Assembly: GCA_964604165.1 (NCBI GenBank)
Contig: CAZRYF010000007.1
Location: 1-64,000 of the forward strand
Direction of reading: 5' to 3'
Source: JAYZDK01 sp964604165
Lineage (GTDB): Bacteria; Myxococcota_A; UBA796; CAJQPC01
DNA: 64,000 nt
Part shown: one piece after another, positions 1 to 8,842 of the stretch
Layout: each line of letters opens with the position of its first letter
Numbering within the stretch: position 1 is the first letter of the stretch
Translations under genes and position numbers: made by a program
Notes under the pieces: generated by a model
The model's database searches: none
Told to the model about the DNA's origin: nothing
Seen by the model: the letters and a program-made list of their open reading frames with translations, nothing else

Positions 1-214
1 TGTAGCCCTCGCCACCAAGGGGGTTCGCCAGATCCCGGGGGGTATAAAGTGACTCTCCCCGATTTTGGCGATGATGTGGTTCCGTTCCGAGCGACCTTGG
101 AGTCGACTGCGCCAGGAGCGTGTCTTGTGGGGACTCGGAAGAGCAGAGCGACCTCGATCAGATGAAGATCATCGCTCGACGGATTCTCCCTGGCGTGATC
201 AGATTGCCCTTTGA

Positions 215-520
215 CGACCAAGAAATACCGCCCCTGGTCCCGATGATGCGGCGCGTTCACCAGAACCACGGGAGCCCACACCAAACCCCAGCCCCGTTGA
301 GAAGATGAGCCAACGCCTCGAAGTCCCGGAAAACCGCGCCCTCTACCGACGGCGAAAAGCCATCGTCGAGCCGATCTTCGGCCAGATCAAGGAGGCGAGA
401 GGGTTTCGGCAGTTCTCCTTCCGGGGATTGGCCAACGTGGACGCAGAATGGAGCCTCATCTGCGCATGCCACAACCTGCTCAAGCTGTTCCGGTTGAACA
501 AAGAACCCGCACCGGCCTGA
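215..520 (+). pseudogene. C-terminal fragment of an IS transposase
   Basis: The open frame from 215 to the stop at 518-520 encodes the last part of a DDE transposase of the IS1182/IS4-like kind. The recognisable block is VEPIFGQIKEARGFRQFSFR followed by a WSLICACHNLLKL-type ending, which is the conserved tail of these enzymes (the E of VEPIFG is usually the last catalytic acid). A stop at 212-214 closes the frame and an internal ATG at 305 would give only 71 residues, so the catalytic core is missing. No terminal inverted repeats are visible because the element runs off or decays toward the window start. It is a dead remnant, probably a scar of an earlier insertion upstream of the shell-protein gene. 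Family assignment is from remembered motifs. Confidence 0.65.
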
Positions 521-598
521 CCGGGTCGGTCAAGATGCCGATCGCCGTCGGCATTCGAGGAGACCTGGGCTGGCCCTGCCACTACGCCCTACAGCCTC

Positions 599-1222
599 CT
601 AGTTGTTCTCCCGCCCATCCAGCGCCGCAAGCGCGGCGATGGCGGCGCGGCCGGCCTGGGCCACCTCCTCCTCTGATCCCCCGAGGTACACCCGGCCAAA
701 AGCGCCGAAAGAAAGGAACTCCAGCACATCGATGTTGGCGGCCTTTTCGGCCTCGTTTGTGGCCAAGAGGGCGTAGCCCGCCGGGTGGGTCTCCAGCACG
801 TAGAGCGTGGTGTTCTCCAACAGGAAGTTTCCATGCCGAAACCGGTTGACGATCTGGGACTGGAACCCCTCCACCCCGGTGATGGTCTCCTCGGAGACAA
901 TTCGCGGCTTCAGGCGGTCCTGTTCGGAGAAGCCGAGCACGGTCTGTATAGCTTCTCCCGCGGCACGCACCTGGCCCTGGTCAAAATGGTGGATCTCCAG
1001 GACGCCGGAGCGCCGCTCGACCACCTGGAGACCGGGGGTGCAGGAGGTGGTCTTCAGCACCAGGTCCGTGACCCGGTTGATGTCCATGCCCGGGCTCACC
1101 TCTACAAACAGGCTGGCCTGGCCCTCCAGGGGCAGGTAGCCCTTGGAGATCGTTCCGAGAAAGCTCGCAGTCTGCGGCTGGAGGATGTCGATGTAGGTGT
1201 AGGTCCTGACGTCGATGGCCAT
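599..1222 (-). CDS. Bacterial microcompartment (BMC)-type shell protein, tandem-domain, orphan
   Basis: 207 residues. The sequence looks like two BMC folds in tandem: the first roughly residues 35-105 (LFVEVSPGMDINRVTDLVLK, then VLEIHHFDQGQVRAAGEAI), the second roughly residues 133-200 (LYVLETHPAGYALLATNEAE, then FGAFGRVYLGG). The T-x-G/NEAEKAA/GAFGR-LGG pattern is the signature that BMC shell subunits share; tandem versions form trimeric tiles (BMC-T). Start ATG 1222 has GGGAG six bases upstream. No other shell gene, vertex protein, aldehyde dehydrogenase or signature enzyme lies in the window, so this is not a metabolosome locus. It is divergent from a TPR membrane-protein gene and borders a transposase remnant. 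The family call rests on pattern recognition; a non-BMC relative of the same fold is possible. Confidence 0.65.
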   Translation of the reverse strand: MAIDVRTYTYIDILQPQTASFLGTISKGYLPLEGQASLFVEVSPGMDINRVTDLVLKTTSCTPGLQVVERRSGVLEIHHFDQGQVRAAGEAIQTVLGFSEQDRLKPRIVSEETITGVEGFQSQIVNRFRHGNFLLENTTLYVLETHPAGYALLATNEAEKAANIDVLEFLSFGAFGRVYLGGSEEEVAQAGRAAIAALAALDGRENN

Positions 1223-1299
1223 GAGGGCTCCCGCTGGACAAGGCTCGTAGCGGGGCAGGAGAGGCCGGTCAAGCGGGGGAGTGTTACCCGCCGTGCACC

Positions 1300-2034
1300 A
1301 TGTGGAACTTGTTCATCGCCTTGGGCGTTTCCTCCGTCTCCTTTGTCATCGGCGGTGTCTTCGGACACTGGATGCAGGGAATTGTACCCGCCATGCTGGT
1401 GTTTCCCGTGGCCTACGTGCTCCTCGCCCGCAGAACGGGCCGAAAGGTGGAGGCCATCATGGGGCAGGCCATGAAGGAGCTGCAGTCCGGCCGCGCGGAA
1501 GGCTGCAAGCGGGTGCTGGAGTCGGCCCTGGAGTACGGGCGCTGGCAGTTCATGCTCGAGCAGCAGGTGCGGACCCAGATGGGGGCTGTCGAGTACATGC
1601 AGCGCAACTATAAGGCCGCCCGGCCCTTGCTGGAGCAGGCCTGGAAGCGCAACTGGCAGGCCATGGGCATGCTGTCCGCCATCGACCTGCGCGATGGCCG
1701 CAAGGACCAGGCGGTCTCCCGGCTGGCGGGCTGCCACAAGTACGGCAAGAAGGACGCGGTCATGTGGGGCCTCTACGCTTATGCCTGCACCCAGGCTGGT
1801 GACATCGATCGGGCGCTGCGGGTCACCAACGACGGCCTTGAGACCCTGAAGGATTCCCGGCCGCTGAAGGACTTGAAGAAGGCCCTGGCCAACGGAAAGG
1901 TCAAGAAGTTCAAGTGGGCGCGGGCATTCGGCCAGTCCTGGCTCCAGTTCTTCCCGGAGCAGGTGTCCAACAGGCAGATGCAGCAGGGGGGACTGCCCAG
2001 AAGCAGCCAGCGCGTGCCAAAGAAGATGCGCTAG
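1300..2034 (+). CDS. Membrane-anchored TPR-like protein
   Basis: 244 residues. The first ~45 residues hold two hydrophobic segments (about residues 3-20 and 27-43) ended by RRTGRK, so the rest most likely faces the cytoplasm. Residues ~55-195 are helical pairs with TPR-like spacing (YMQRNYKAARPLLEQAWKRN, GLYAYACTQAGDIDRALRVT). The C-terminus is basic (SSQRVPKKMR). There is no catalytic motif. TPR arrays serve as protein-protein scaffolds; partner unknown. The start at 1300 is the first ATG ahead of the hydrophobic segment; the nearest purine-rich stretch is too far upstream to be a normal ribosome site. Divergent from the shell-protein gene with 77 bases between them. Confidence 0.6.
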   Translation: MWNLFIALGVSSVSFVIGGVFGHWMQGIVPAMLVFPVAYVLLARRTGRKVEAIMGQAMKELQSGRAEGCKRVLESALEYGRWQFMLEQQVRTQMGAVEYMQRNYKAARPLLEQAWKRNWQAMGMLSAIDLRDGRKDQAVSRLAGCHKYGKKDAVMWGLYAYACTQAGDIDRALRVTNDGLETLKDSRPLKDLKKALANGKVKKFKWARAFGQSWLQFFPEQVSNRQMQQGGLPRSSQRVPKKMR

Positions 2035-2073
2035 CGGGCGGGCACAGGGGCCGTGAAGACGGCGAGCCCGCTC

Positions 2074-3771
2074 CTACGGTAGACCCCGGCTCGCCCGGGC
2101 GCGGCGCACGGAGAAGTGGGTGGGGAAGCGCTGGCTTATGTCTTCCAGCAAGGACAGGGCTTCTTCTGGCTGTCCGGCCCGCTCGTACGCGTCAATGGCC
2201 ACCATCAACACCCCCACGTCGTGGTCGTGTCGCTGGGCGAGAAGTGCGATCTGCTCCACCTCCATGCCCACCCCATAGTCCCGGTACAGGTCCAGCCATG
2301 CGGTAGCGACCTCTTCCTGGTGTGCACCGGCCACCACCCAGGCCGTCTCGTAGGCCTTTGCTGCCTCCGCTGGTTCTCCCGCCGTGGCAGCCTCCCTCCC
2401 TAGGGCCTCCAGGGCCCGCCAATTGCGCGGGGTACTGGTTGCGGCGATCCTCGCCTTGAGCAGGGAGGGTGGCTCCTCCAGGTGAACCGCTGAAAAGAGT
2501 CGATCCGCCAGGCGGCGGTAGCGCTTGGCCCACCTTGCGGGGGTGGTCAGGTGAAACCGGTACAGGGTTGGGCCCCGCATCACCAGCAGGGCCTCCATGA
2601 CCTGGTCCTCGTCCCCCATGACAAACCCGATCCGCATCCGGGTCGCGGATCGTCCGTCCACAGCCTGGGACTCTCGGAAGAGCACCTTGGGCTCAGAACC
2701 CCCGGCATCAATCAGCTCCAGCAAGACCCGCTCGGCGTCCTTGACCCGAAGGGGGTGGTCGTGGATGCCGGTGTGTCGTACCCAGGTGGCCCGACGGGTC
2801 CTGGAGGCCCAGCCACGGTCCCCGGTGAAGGTCCACTCCTCGTTCCAGGAGCGAGGCCGCTGGGAGGTGGCGCCTCGCTCCGACTCTTCCCGAAGTCCGA
2901 TAAGCGCCGGCCCTCTCCAGGAGACCCAAGCCAGGGACAACACCATGAGAACCGCCCCCCGCCGTCTCCAGCGGGCGTTTCCCTGGGCGTGACGGGTCCA
3001 AGCCTCCGGTTCCAGCACACTTCCCATAAACCAGCCCCCCACCAAGCCGCCCAGGTGGCCCCAATTGTCTACGGAGGGCGCGTTGATTCCCAACCCCAGG
3101 GACACCACCACATAGGGAAGCACCGCCCAGCCAAAGAGACGCCTGGAACGGGGGGGAATCAGAGCCTCGTGTTTCCAACCAAAGACCACAGCGGCTGCGA
3201 GGAGTCCGAAATCACCCCCGGAGGACCCAAGGCTTGGTCGCCCTGGCGTCATCAACATGGAGGCGAGCCCCCCGCAGTAGATGGACACCAGAAAGATGCA
3301 GGCCAGGTTTCGCCGCCCCAAGCCTCGCTCCAGGTTCCAGCCCGCCCAGGCCAGAAACAACAGGTTGAACAGCAGGTGAGAGAGCTCTACCTGCAACAGT
3401 CCATAGGACAAGAGCCGATGAACCTGGCCCTGCTCCAGAATGGCGGGTGCCCAGTTGGGGGCATTGTCCAGGAGAAAGGACGCGCCCTTTGGCACCTTGG
3501 ACAAGAGGTACAAGCGAACCTGGACACCGATGAGGACGATGGTGACCAGGGGCACACCCGCTTGCACGAGGGAGGCGCGAAAGGCCCGCATTCCCGGATC
3601 CGCCAGGGCCTCGTAAAGCTCCAGATTTCCGGCGGGCACAAAGTCCTCTCCGGTGACCACCTCGATGCGGATCTCCATGTCTGGAGGAATCTCGCCATCG
3701 CGCACCCGCTCCTCGAATTCCTCCATGGAGATCCGCTCCACGGTGTTCTCCACTCGGAGCTCCACACTCAA
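2074..3771 (-). CDS. Rhomboid family intramembrane serine protease with TPR-like tail
   Basis: 565 residues. The rhomboid core spans about residues 65-255, with a HLLFN motif (H132, N136), the catalytic serine in GSSGGDFGL (S184) and the catalytic histidine in NWGHLGGLVGG (H239); together these form the Ser-His dyad that cuts membrane-spanning substrates. About 60 soluble residues precede the first membrane segment, and a further membrane segment lies near 272-292. Residues ~440-560 are helical repeats of TPR type (ALEALGREAATAGEPAEAAK). A protease with its own TPR arm suggests substrate or partner docking. The start is TTG 3771 (GTG 3765 is an alternative); no strong ribosome site is seen. 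It lies 41 bases downstream of queG on the same strand, so may be co-transcribed. Confidence 0.85.
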   Translation of the reverse strand: MSVELRVENTVERISMEEFEERVRDGEIPPDMEIRIEVVTGEDFVPAGNLELYEALADPGMRAFRASLVQAGVPLVTIVLIGVQVRLYLLSKVPKGASFLLDNAPNWAPAILEQGQVHRLLSYGLLQVELSHLLFNLLFLAWAGWNLERGLGRRNLACIFLVSIYCGGLASMLMTPGRPSLGSSGGDFGLLAAAVVFGWKHEALIPPRSRRLFGWAVLPYVVVSLGLGINAPSVDNWGHLGGLVGGWFMGSVLEPEAWTRHAQGNARWRRRGAVLMVLSLAWVSWRGPALIGLREESERGATSQRPRSWNEEWTFTGDRGWASRTRRATWVRHTGIHDHPLRVKDAERVLLELIDAGGSEPKVLFRESQAVDGRSATRMRIGFVMGDEDQVMEALLVMRGPTLYRFHLTTPARWAKRYRRLADRLFSAVHLEEPPSLLKARIAATSTPRNWRALEALGREAATAGEPAEAAKAYETAWVVAGAHQEEVATAWLDLYRDYGVGMEVEQIALLAQRHDHDVGVLMVAIDAYERAGQPEEALSLLEDISQRFPTHFSVRRARASRGLP

Positions 3772-3812
3772 TCGAGGTGCCCGCTGCGCATGGGCTCATT
3801 CTATCGCGGCGG

Positions 3813-4823
3813 TCACGCCCCCAACCGATCCAGGCTCCAGTGGATGGCCTCCTCCACGGGTGCGCCAAACCGGCCGGTTCCGGACCGCAGCACCTCGATG
3901 GCCTCGGACTGTCCCAGGTTGCCCAGCACCAGGGCGGCATTCCTCCTCAGGCCGGGCACCCCGGGCCGGCGAAGAGGGGTGCCCAAAAAGCGTGCATCCA
4001 GCTCCTCGGCGTCGGCCAGCAGGAGCCAGTCCAGGGGAAGCCAGGCGTTGCGGGGAAGCAGATCCTCTTCTTCTGGGTCGACGGGGGCCGCGTTGTGGGG
4101 ACAGACCTCCTGGCACACATCACAGCCAAAGACCCAGCGCCCCAACCCAGCCCGCATGCCCTCGGGGATGGGGCCGCGGCACTCTATGGTCCAGTAGGAA
4201 ATGCACCTGCGGGCATCCAACATGTGGGGCTCTATGAATGCGCTCGTGGGGCAGGCCACGAGGCACCGGGTGCAAGAGCCACAATGGTCCCCAAGGGGGG
4301 CATCGGGCTCCAACTCCAACTCGACGAAGAGGACCCCAAGGAAGAACCAGCTGGTGGTGGCGGGGAGGATCTGGACACAGCTCTTGCCGGAGAACCCCAA
4401 TCCCGCACGTTCAGCCCAGGCCCGCTCCAGAATCGGTGCCGTGTCCACCCCGCCCCAACAGCCGACCCCCTCCCGGCGCAGGTGCTTTGCCAGGCGCTTG
4501 AGGCGCTTGCCGACCAGGTTGTGGTAGTCCCGGCCCCAGGCATAGCGGGCGACTTTTCCCGTCAAACCGCCCGGATCAGGGGGGGCCGCGTGGTGATGGT
4601 CTACCCCGAGCACCAACACCGAGCGGGCCCCCGAGAGGCGGCAAGCGGGGTCTGCCCGTACATCCCGTCCCCGAGACAGGTAGGACATCTCCCCATGGTG
4701 GCCGGCGGAGAGCCAGGCATCGTAGATGCCAAGACGGGGCACGTCCGGACCAAGCGACGCCACGCGAACATGGGAGAAACCATGCTCATGGGCCCACTTC
4801 ACAACCTGGGTTCGCGGATGCAT
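3813..4823 (-). CDS. queG: Epoxyqueuosine reductase QueG
   Basis: 336 residues, normal for QueG. It performs the last step of queuosine synthesis on tRNA, reducing epoxyqueuosine with a cobalamin cofactor and two [4Fe-4S] clusters. Visible signatures: GVDTAPILERAWAERAGLGF around residues 118-140 (contains the proton-donor aspartate), a first ferredoxin-like set CGSCTRCLVACPTSAF and a second CDVCQEVCPHN. The C-terminal part (RRNAALVLGNLG) is the HEAT-like repeat typical of longer family members. The start was set at ATG 4823 (MHPRTQVVKW); the open frame continues upstream but would run into the divergent trxB. The 57 bases between the two starts must hold both promoters. Confidence 0.92.
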   Translation of the reverse strand: MHPRTQVVKWAHEHGFSHVRVASLGPDVPRLGIYDAWLSAGHHGEMSYLSRGRDVRADPACRLSGARSVLVLGVDHHHAAPPDPGGLTGKVARYAWGRDYHNLVGKRLKRLAKHLRREGVGCWGGVDTAPILERAWAERAGLGFSGKSCVQILPATTSWFFLGVLFVELELEPDAPLGDHCGSCTRCLVACPTSAFIEPHMLDARRCISYWTIECRGPIPEGMRAGLGRWVFGCDVCQEVCPHNAAPVDPEEEDLLPRNAWLPLDWLLLADAEELDARFLGTPLRRPGVPGLRRNAALVLGNLGQSEAIEVLRSGTGRFGAPVEEAIHWSLDRLGA

Positions 4824-4880
4824 GGCAAGAGTATAGGGGCCGGTTATGCAACGGACCCCCTTCCCAAGGAGTTCATCCCA

Positions 4881-5825
4881 GTGAGCAGCCGCGAAAACCC
4901 GGAAAAGGTCGTCATCTTTGGGTCGGGGCCTGCGGGCCTCACCGCCGCCATCTACGCAGCGCGGGCGGACCTGGAACCCCTTGTGTACGAGGGGATGCAG
5001 CCCGGTGGCCAGCTCACCATCACCACGGACGTGGAGAACTTCCCGGGGTTCGCAGACGGGGTCATGGGGCCCGAACTCATGGACGTGTTCAAGGCCCAGG
5101 CCGCTCGGTTCGGTACACGGTTCTCCATGGACACCGTGGAGGAGATTGACCTCTCCAGCTGGCCGTACCACTATCGCTGCAGCGCTGGGGAGGGCTGGGC
5201 ACAGTCTGTCATCATCGCGACGGGCGCCTCAGCCCGGTACCTGGGCCTTGAGAACGAGACCCGCCTCCAGGGCTACGGAGTCAGCGCCTGCGCCACTTGT
5301 GACGCCTTTTTCTACCGGGACAAGGTTGTGGCCGTGGTCGGGGGAGGGGACTCCGCCGCCGAGGAGGCCAGCTTTCTCACCAAGTTTGCCAGCCGGGTGT
5401 ACCTGATCGTTCGTCGAGACGAGATGCGGGCCTCCAAGATCATGCAGCAGCGCGTCTTTGACAATGACAAGATCGAGATTCTCTGGAACTCCGGGGTGCT
5501 GGACGTCCTCGGGGAGAACGCTGTGACGGGCATTCGCGTGGGAAACAGCCAGTCCGGAGAGGAGATGGACCTGGAGCTGGATGGGCTCTTTCTCGCCATC
5601 GGTCACACCCCAAACGCCGGACCATTCGCCAAGTGGCTGGATCAGGACGAGACCGGCTACCTGCTCACCCAACCCGACAGCACCCAGACCAACATCGAGG
5701 GGGTTTTTGCCTGTGGGGATGTGCAGGACCACGTGTTTCGCCAGGCGATCACCGCGGCGGGCACCGGTTGCATGGCGGCCCTCGAGGCGGAGCGCTGGCT
5801 CGAGGAGCGCTCCCACGGGGAGTGA
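4881..5825 (+). CDS. trxB: Thioredoxin reductase
   Basis: 314 residues with a GTG start. It is a cytoplasmic flavoenzyme that uses NADPH to reduce thioredoxin. FAD-binding motif GSGPAGLTAAIYAARA is at the N-terminus, the redox-active CATCD near residue 137, the NADPH loop VGGGDSAAEEA after it, and GVFACGDVQD near the C-terminus. The start was chosen because AAGGAG at 4865-4870 sits nine bases before GTG 4881 and the usual family N-terminus begins here; an in-frame ATG at 4818 would overlap queG. It ends three bases before the convergent lipoprotein gene, with no room for a terminator between them. Confidence 0.95.
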   Translation: MSSRENPEKVVIFGSGPAGLTAAIYAARADLEPLVYEGMQPGGQLTITTDVENFPGFADGVMGPELMDVFKAQAARFGTRFSMDTVEEIDLSSWPYHYRCSAGEGWAQSVIIATGASARYLGLENETRLQGYGVSACATCDAFFYRDKVVAVVGGGDSAAEEASFLTKFASRVYLIVRRDEMRASKIMQQRVFDNDKIEILWNSGVLDVLGENAVTGIRVGNSQSGEEMDLELDGLFLAIGHTPNAGPFAKWLDQDETGYLLTQPDSTQTNIEGVFACGDVQDHVFRQAITAAGTGCMAALEAERWLEERSHGE

Positions 5826-5828
5826 CGA

Positions 5829-8804
5829 CTACTCGCTGATTGGCTCTTCCGGGGCAGAAAGCCAGTCCGGCAGTCCGGGCGGGTCGAATCCACCGCCGTC
5901 CCGGTCAACCCAGATGGGGTTCGTCAAGGCAAAGGGCACCACCGCCCCATCCCGGGGGATCGGCACCGGATCCCCGGCCAGTGCAGCCAATGCTGGCACC
6001 ACCGTGATGGCTTCTCCCACCACGTCCTGCAGCTGAATGGGGGGAATGTCCACAGGGGTGAACAAGGGCTCCAGGCTGTCGTCACCGAGGGCGATCACCA
6101 CGTACCAGGCATCCGCATCTCCCTCGACGTCCACGGACTGGAGAAAGTTCACCGTGTCCACATTCGGGGTCGTCACAGCCCAGGATTGAATCAGGGTGCC
6201 GTTTTCATAGAGCTCCACGCGATCCACGTCAAACCAAGAGGGGGAGCGCACCTCGATGTCCAGGGTCACCACGCCATCGTCCACGGTGATCTCGCTGCCA
6301 ATGGGCTGATCCCCTTCCGCGTAGAGACTGATGAAAGGGCCATAGGAAAGCACCACCTGGTGGTTTCGCACGGCCTCCGCCACGTCCTCCCCGGTCAGGA
6401 AGGCCGGATCGTCCGTGGGCGCCAGCACCCAGTTGCGAGGACAACCCGCTTCAATGGAGGTCTTGCCGTGGGTGTCCGAGTTGCCGAGCGCGGTGTGTTT
6501 GAATCCCAGGTTCAGCAGGGAAAACCAGTCGTCGATCTGCCCCTTGATTCCGTAGCCAAGCCTCTCTTCCCCGGACACAAGCGCAGCCTGCTCTGCGTCG
6601 GTGCGGGACAGAATCTCGTACACGCTGACGGCCCGAGTCTCGGCGTGCTGGTCCAGCTCGGACTGGGTGGGGGAGCGCATGATGTCAAAGCGCTTCCCGT
6701 TGAACAGCTCGAGGGCGTCAAATTCCAGGGTGAAGTACTGGGACTTGAAGAAGAGGGGGTTCGCTGCGGCAGATGTGCCCGGGTTGGAGACCGGATTGCC
6801 GGGGGTGCCACTGTAGGGATCAAAGCCGAACTGGTCGAAATAACCGAGGATTCCGTCACGTGGATGGGCCACCATCGTGACCGGGTCCGCCCCAAGATCC
6901 TTGATGCCCCCCAGGATCTCCCCGGGGATCATGCCAGTCCAATCCATGGCGCCGCCGGCCTCGTCCAGAAAGTCATGGTCCAATGGGAACCCCAGGTAGT
7001 GGCCGGCCTCCATGGGGGTGACCTCCAGGCCAATGGCCGACTGCACCCAGGGCTCCAGGCCCAGGTCCTCAATGACCGGTGCATAGTCCACGATCTGGTC
7101 GTGGTCCGAGGAAATCAGGAACTCCACCCCCTCCGCGGCCATGGTGACGACCCTGTCGGAAAGGGAGACGCCGGAGTCAAAGGACGCCTGGGCATGCACG
7201 TGCATGTCTGCGCTGACCCAGCCGGAGGTGTCCACTGAGTGGACCACCTGAAGCTCGATCTCCACGGGACGGGACACCCCTACCTCGAACACGGCGCGTC
7301 CCAACTCATACTCCGGGCCTCGGGTTGCATAGGCCACGTAGGAACCCGGCGGAAGATGCGCTTCTCCAGACCCGTGGCCTGCGAAAACCACCGCGGCCGG
7401 GTCGCCGCCGATAAAGCCGTCCCCCAAAATGGGATCCAGCACGGAAGAGCCGTCTTCGGTGAACACCGTGACCTTGCCGGGGATGGGCAGGCCAGCCTCG
7501 TCGACAATGTGAAAGGACACCTCTCCCGTGCGCAGAGCAGCGAGGGTCAAGTCTGTCGGGGACCCGTCCCGGACCTCAACGGCAATGCGCGGACCGCTTG
7601 GCCGGCCCTTCTCGTGGACCTGCAGCTCCCAGTCCCCCTCTGGGAGAAGTCCCGAGAAGGAACCGTCCCGGTGGCCGTCCTCCAGGCTGACGTCTGTGCG
7701 CCACTCGGAATAGGGGCGTTCGCCTCCGGCTTTGTACACAAGGACCTGCACGCCGGAGAGGGGCTCTCCCGTGCCTTCTTCCACCACGTGACCCCGCACC
7801 CGAGCCCTCTTGGTGCCCCGAGCTTCCAGCACCACGTCCAACACGCTGCCGATGTCACCGTGACCCAGGGCAAAGATGCGTTCATAGGTCCACGACGCCC
7901 CGGGGACTGATGCCTCCACATCTTCTGCTGAAACAAGAGCGCCGATGGCGGCGGTCTGTGAGGAGGCCACAAGGGGAAGAAGGAGCTTTCCTTCTCTCGC
8001 GGCGATCCCGTAGGAGACACCGGTGGAGGTCCCGGCCACAAGGTCTACGGCCAACGGCTCGATGAAGAGGTTTCGATCGGCCTGTTGGGCTTCGTACACG
8101 GCGCCCAGCTCGTGAAATCCCACTTCGCTGGCAAACACGTCCATGTCGCCCCCCAGGTGCACGAAGTCTCCAAGGGCCAACCCCCCGAGGAGCGCTTGTC
8201 CCACAATGCTGTCGGGACCCTCCAAACCGGGCAGGGACTCTCCTTCGGTCTCCGGCTGGATTTCCGCCGCCGCCAAGGTCACGGTGGTCCGAATGGTGAT
8301 CCAGCGCTCCCTGGGGCGCAGGATGTAGTCGGTGACCACCCAGCCGGGCCGGACCCCGCCGCCTGTGGACACCAGTGGCTTCACCAGGTCCAGGAAAGGC
8401 GTCATGGGTGCGCTCACCCGTACAATGGCGGCCTCCTGGGTGTCCTCCAAAATGGAAACGGTTCCCCCCTCGGCCACCACCCCCGGAACAAAGAGGTTGG
8501 CCGTGGAGACAAGCTCAGCCATGCGGTCGTTTCCATGACCTCCTGACCACTGGGAGCCTGCCCGCACCAGGTCTGCATCCAGAATGCTTCCGCCGTCGAT
8601 GCCCGGCCCGAAGGAGATTCGCTTTCCAGAGATGGCGAAACGCACCCGGTCATTCTCCAGAAGGATGTCCCCGGGGCGTGCCAGGGCCTTGGGGCCGCCA
8701 ATGCCCTGGGAGAGATTCTGCAGCTCGGTGGCCCGGGCGAAGCCAGGATCCGGCTCGGGTTGACAGGACAGGAGGGCCAGACAAAGGGAGGGGAGCGTGC
8801 GCAT
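5829..8804 (-). CDS. Large PHP-domain (CehA/McbA-like) metallohydrolase lipoprotein
   Basis: 991 residues. The N-terminus MRTLPSLCLALLSCQPEP is a lipoprotein signal with lipobox cysteine, so the protein is anchored to a membrane outside the cytoplasm. A carboxypeptidase-regulatory-like beta domain (GHVVEEGTGEPLSGVQVLV) lies near residue 340. The PHP metallohydrolase domain starts near residue 530 and keeps every metal-ligand block: DMHVHAQASFD, SSDHDQ, an EVTPMEAGHYLGF segment, VAHPRDG, ELFNGK and GNSDTHGK. CehA/McbA relatives hydrolyse phosphoesters or carbamates; the substrate here is unknown. A final beta-rich domain follows. There is no ribosome site before ATG 8804, so the mRNA may be leaderless. 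Only 38 bases separate it from the divergent porin. Confidence 0.8.
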   Translation of the reverse strand: MRTLPSLCLALLSCQPEPDPGFARATELQNLSQGIGGPKALARPGDILLENDRVRFAISGKRISFGPGIDGGSILDADLVRAGSQWSGGHGNDRMAELVSTANLFVPGVVAEGGTVSILEDTQEAAIVRVSAPMTPFLDLVKPLVSTGGGVRPGWVVTDYILRPRERWITIRTTVTLAAAEIQPETEGESLPGLEGPDSIVGQALLGGLALGDFVHLGGDMDVFASEVGFHELGAVYEAQQADRNLFIEPLAVDLVAGTSTGVSYGIAAREGKLLLPLVASSQTAAIGALVSAEDVEASVPGASWTYERIFALGHGDIGSVLDVVLEARGTKRARVRGHVVEEGTGEPLSGVQVLVYKAGGERPYSEWRTDVSLEDGHRDGSFSGLLPEGDWELQVHEKGRPSGPRIAVEVRDGSPTDLTLAALRTGEVSFHIVDEAGLPIPGKVTVFTEDGSSVLDPILGDGFIGGDPAAVVFAGHGSGEAHLPPGSYVAYATRGPEYELGRAVFEVGVSRPVEIELQVVHSVDTSGWVSADMHVHAQASFDSGVSLSDRVVTMAAEGVEFLISSDHDQIVDYAPVIEDLGLEPWVQSAIGLEVTPMEAGHYLGFPLDHDFLDEAGGAMDWTGMIPGEILGGIKDLGADPVTMVAHPRDGILGYFDQFGFDPYSGTPGNPVSNPGTSAAANPLFFKSQYFTLEFDALELFNGKRFDIMRSPTQSELDQHAETRAVSVYEILSRTDAEQAALVSGEERLGYGIKGQIDDWFSLLNLGFKHTALGNSDTHGKTSIEAGCPRNWVLAPTDDPAFLTGEDVAEAVRNHQVVLSYGPFISLYAEGDQPIGSEITVDDGVVTLDIEVRSPSWFDVDRVELYENGTLIQSWAVTTPNVDTVNFLQSVDVEGDADAWYVVIALGDDSLEPLFTPVDIPPIQLQDVVGEAITVVPALAALAGDPVPIPRDGAVVPFALTNPIWVDRDGGGFDPPGLPDWLSAPEEPISE

Positions 8805-8842
8805 GATGCGCGTTATGGTAGCCAGCCCTCCCGGAGTGGGCC

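Noticed and set aside
1..240. Minus-strand similarity to a second transposase (a YFLVVKG motif)
   Set aside because: The motif recalls IS4/ISAs1-like transposases, but the remainder does not align with anything I recognise; too short to call.
599..1222. A full microcompartment or encapsulin operon around the shell protein
   Set aside because: Neighbours were checked in both directions; none is a shell, vertex or signature-enzyme gene.
2551..4197. Plus-strand open frame of 548 codons over the rhomboid and queG genes
   Set aside because: Antisense shadow; proline/glycine/histidine-rich with no recognisable domain, while both minus-strand genes have intact active sites.
3777..4880. Long N-terminal extension of trxB
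   Set aside because: The open frame runs back through queG on the other strand; the GTG at 4881 with AAGGAG gives the normal TrxB N-terminus.
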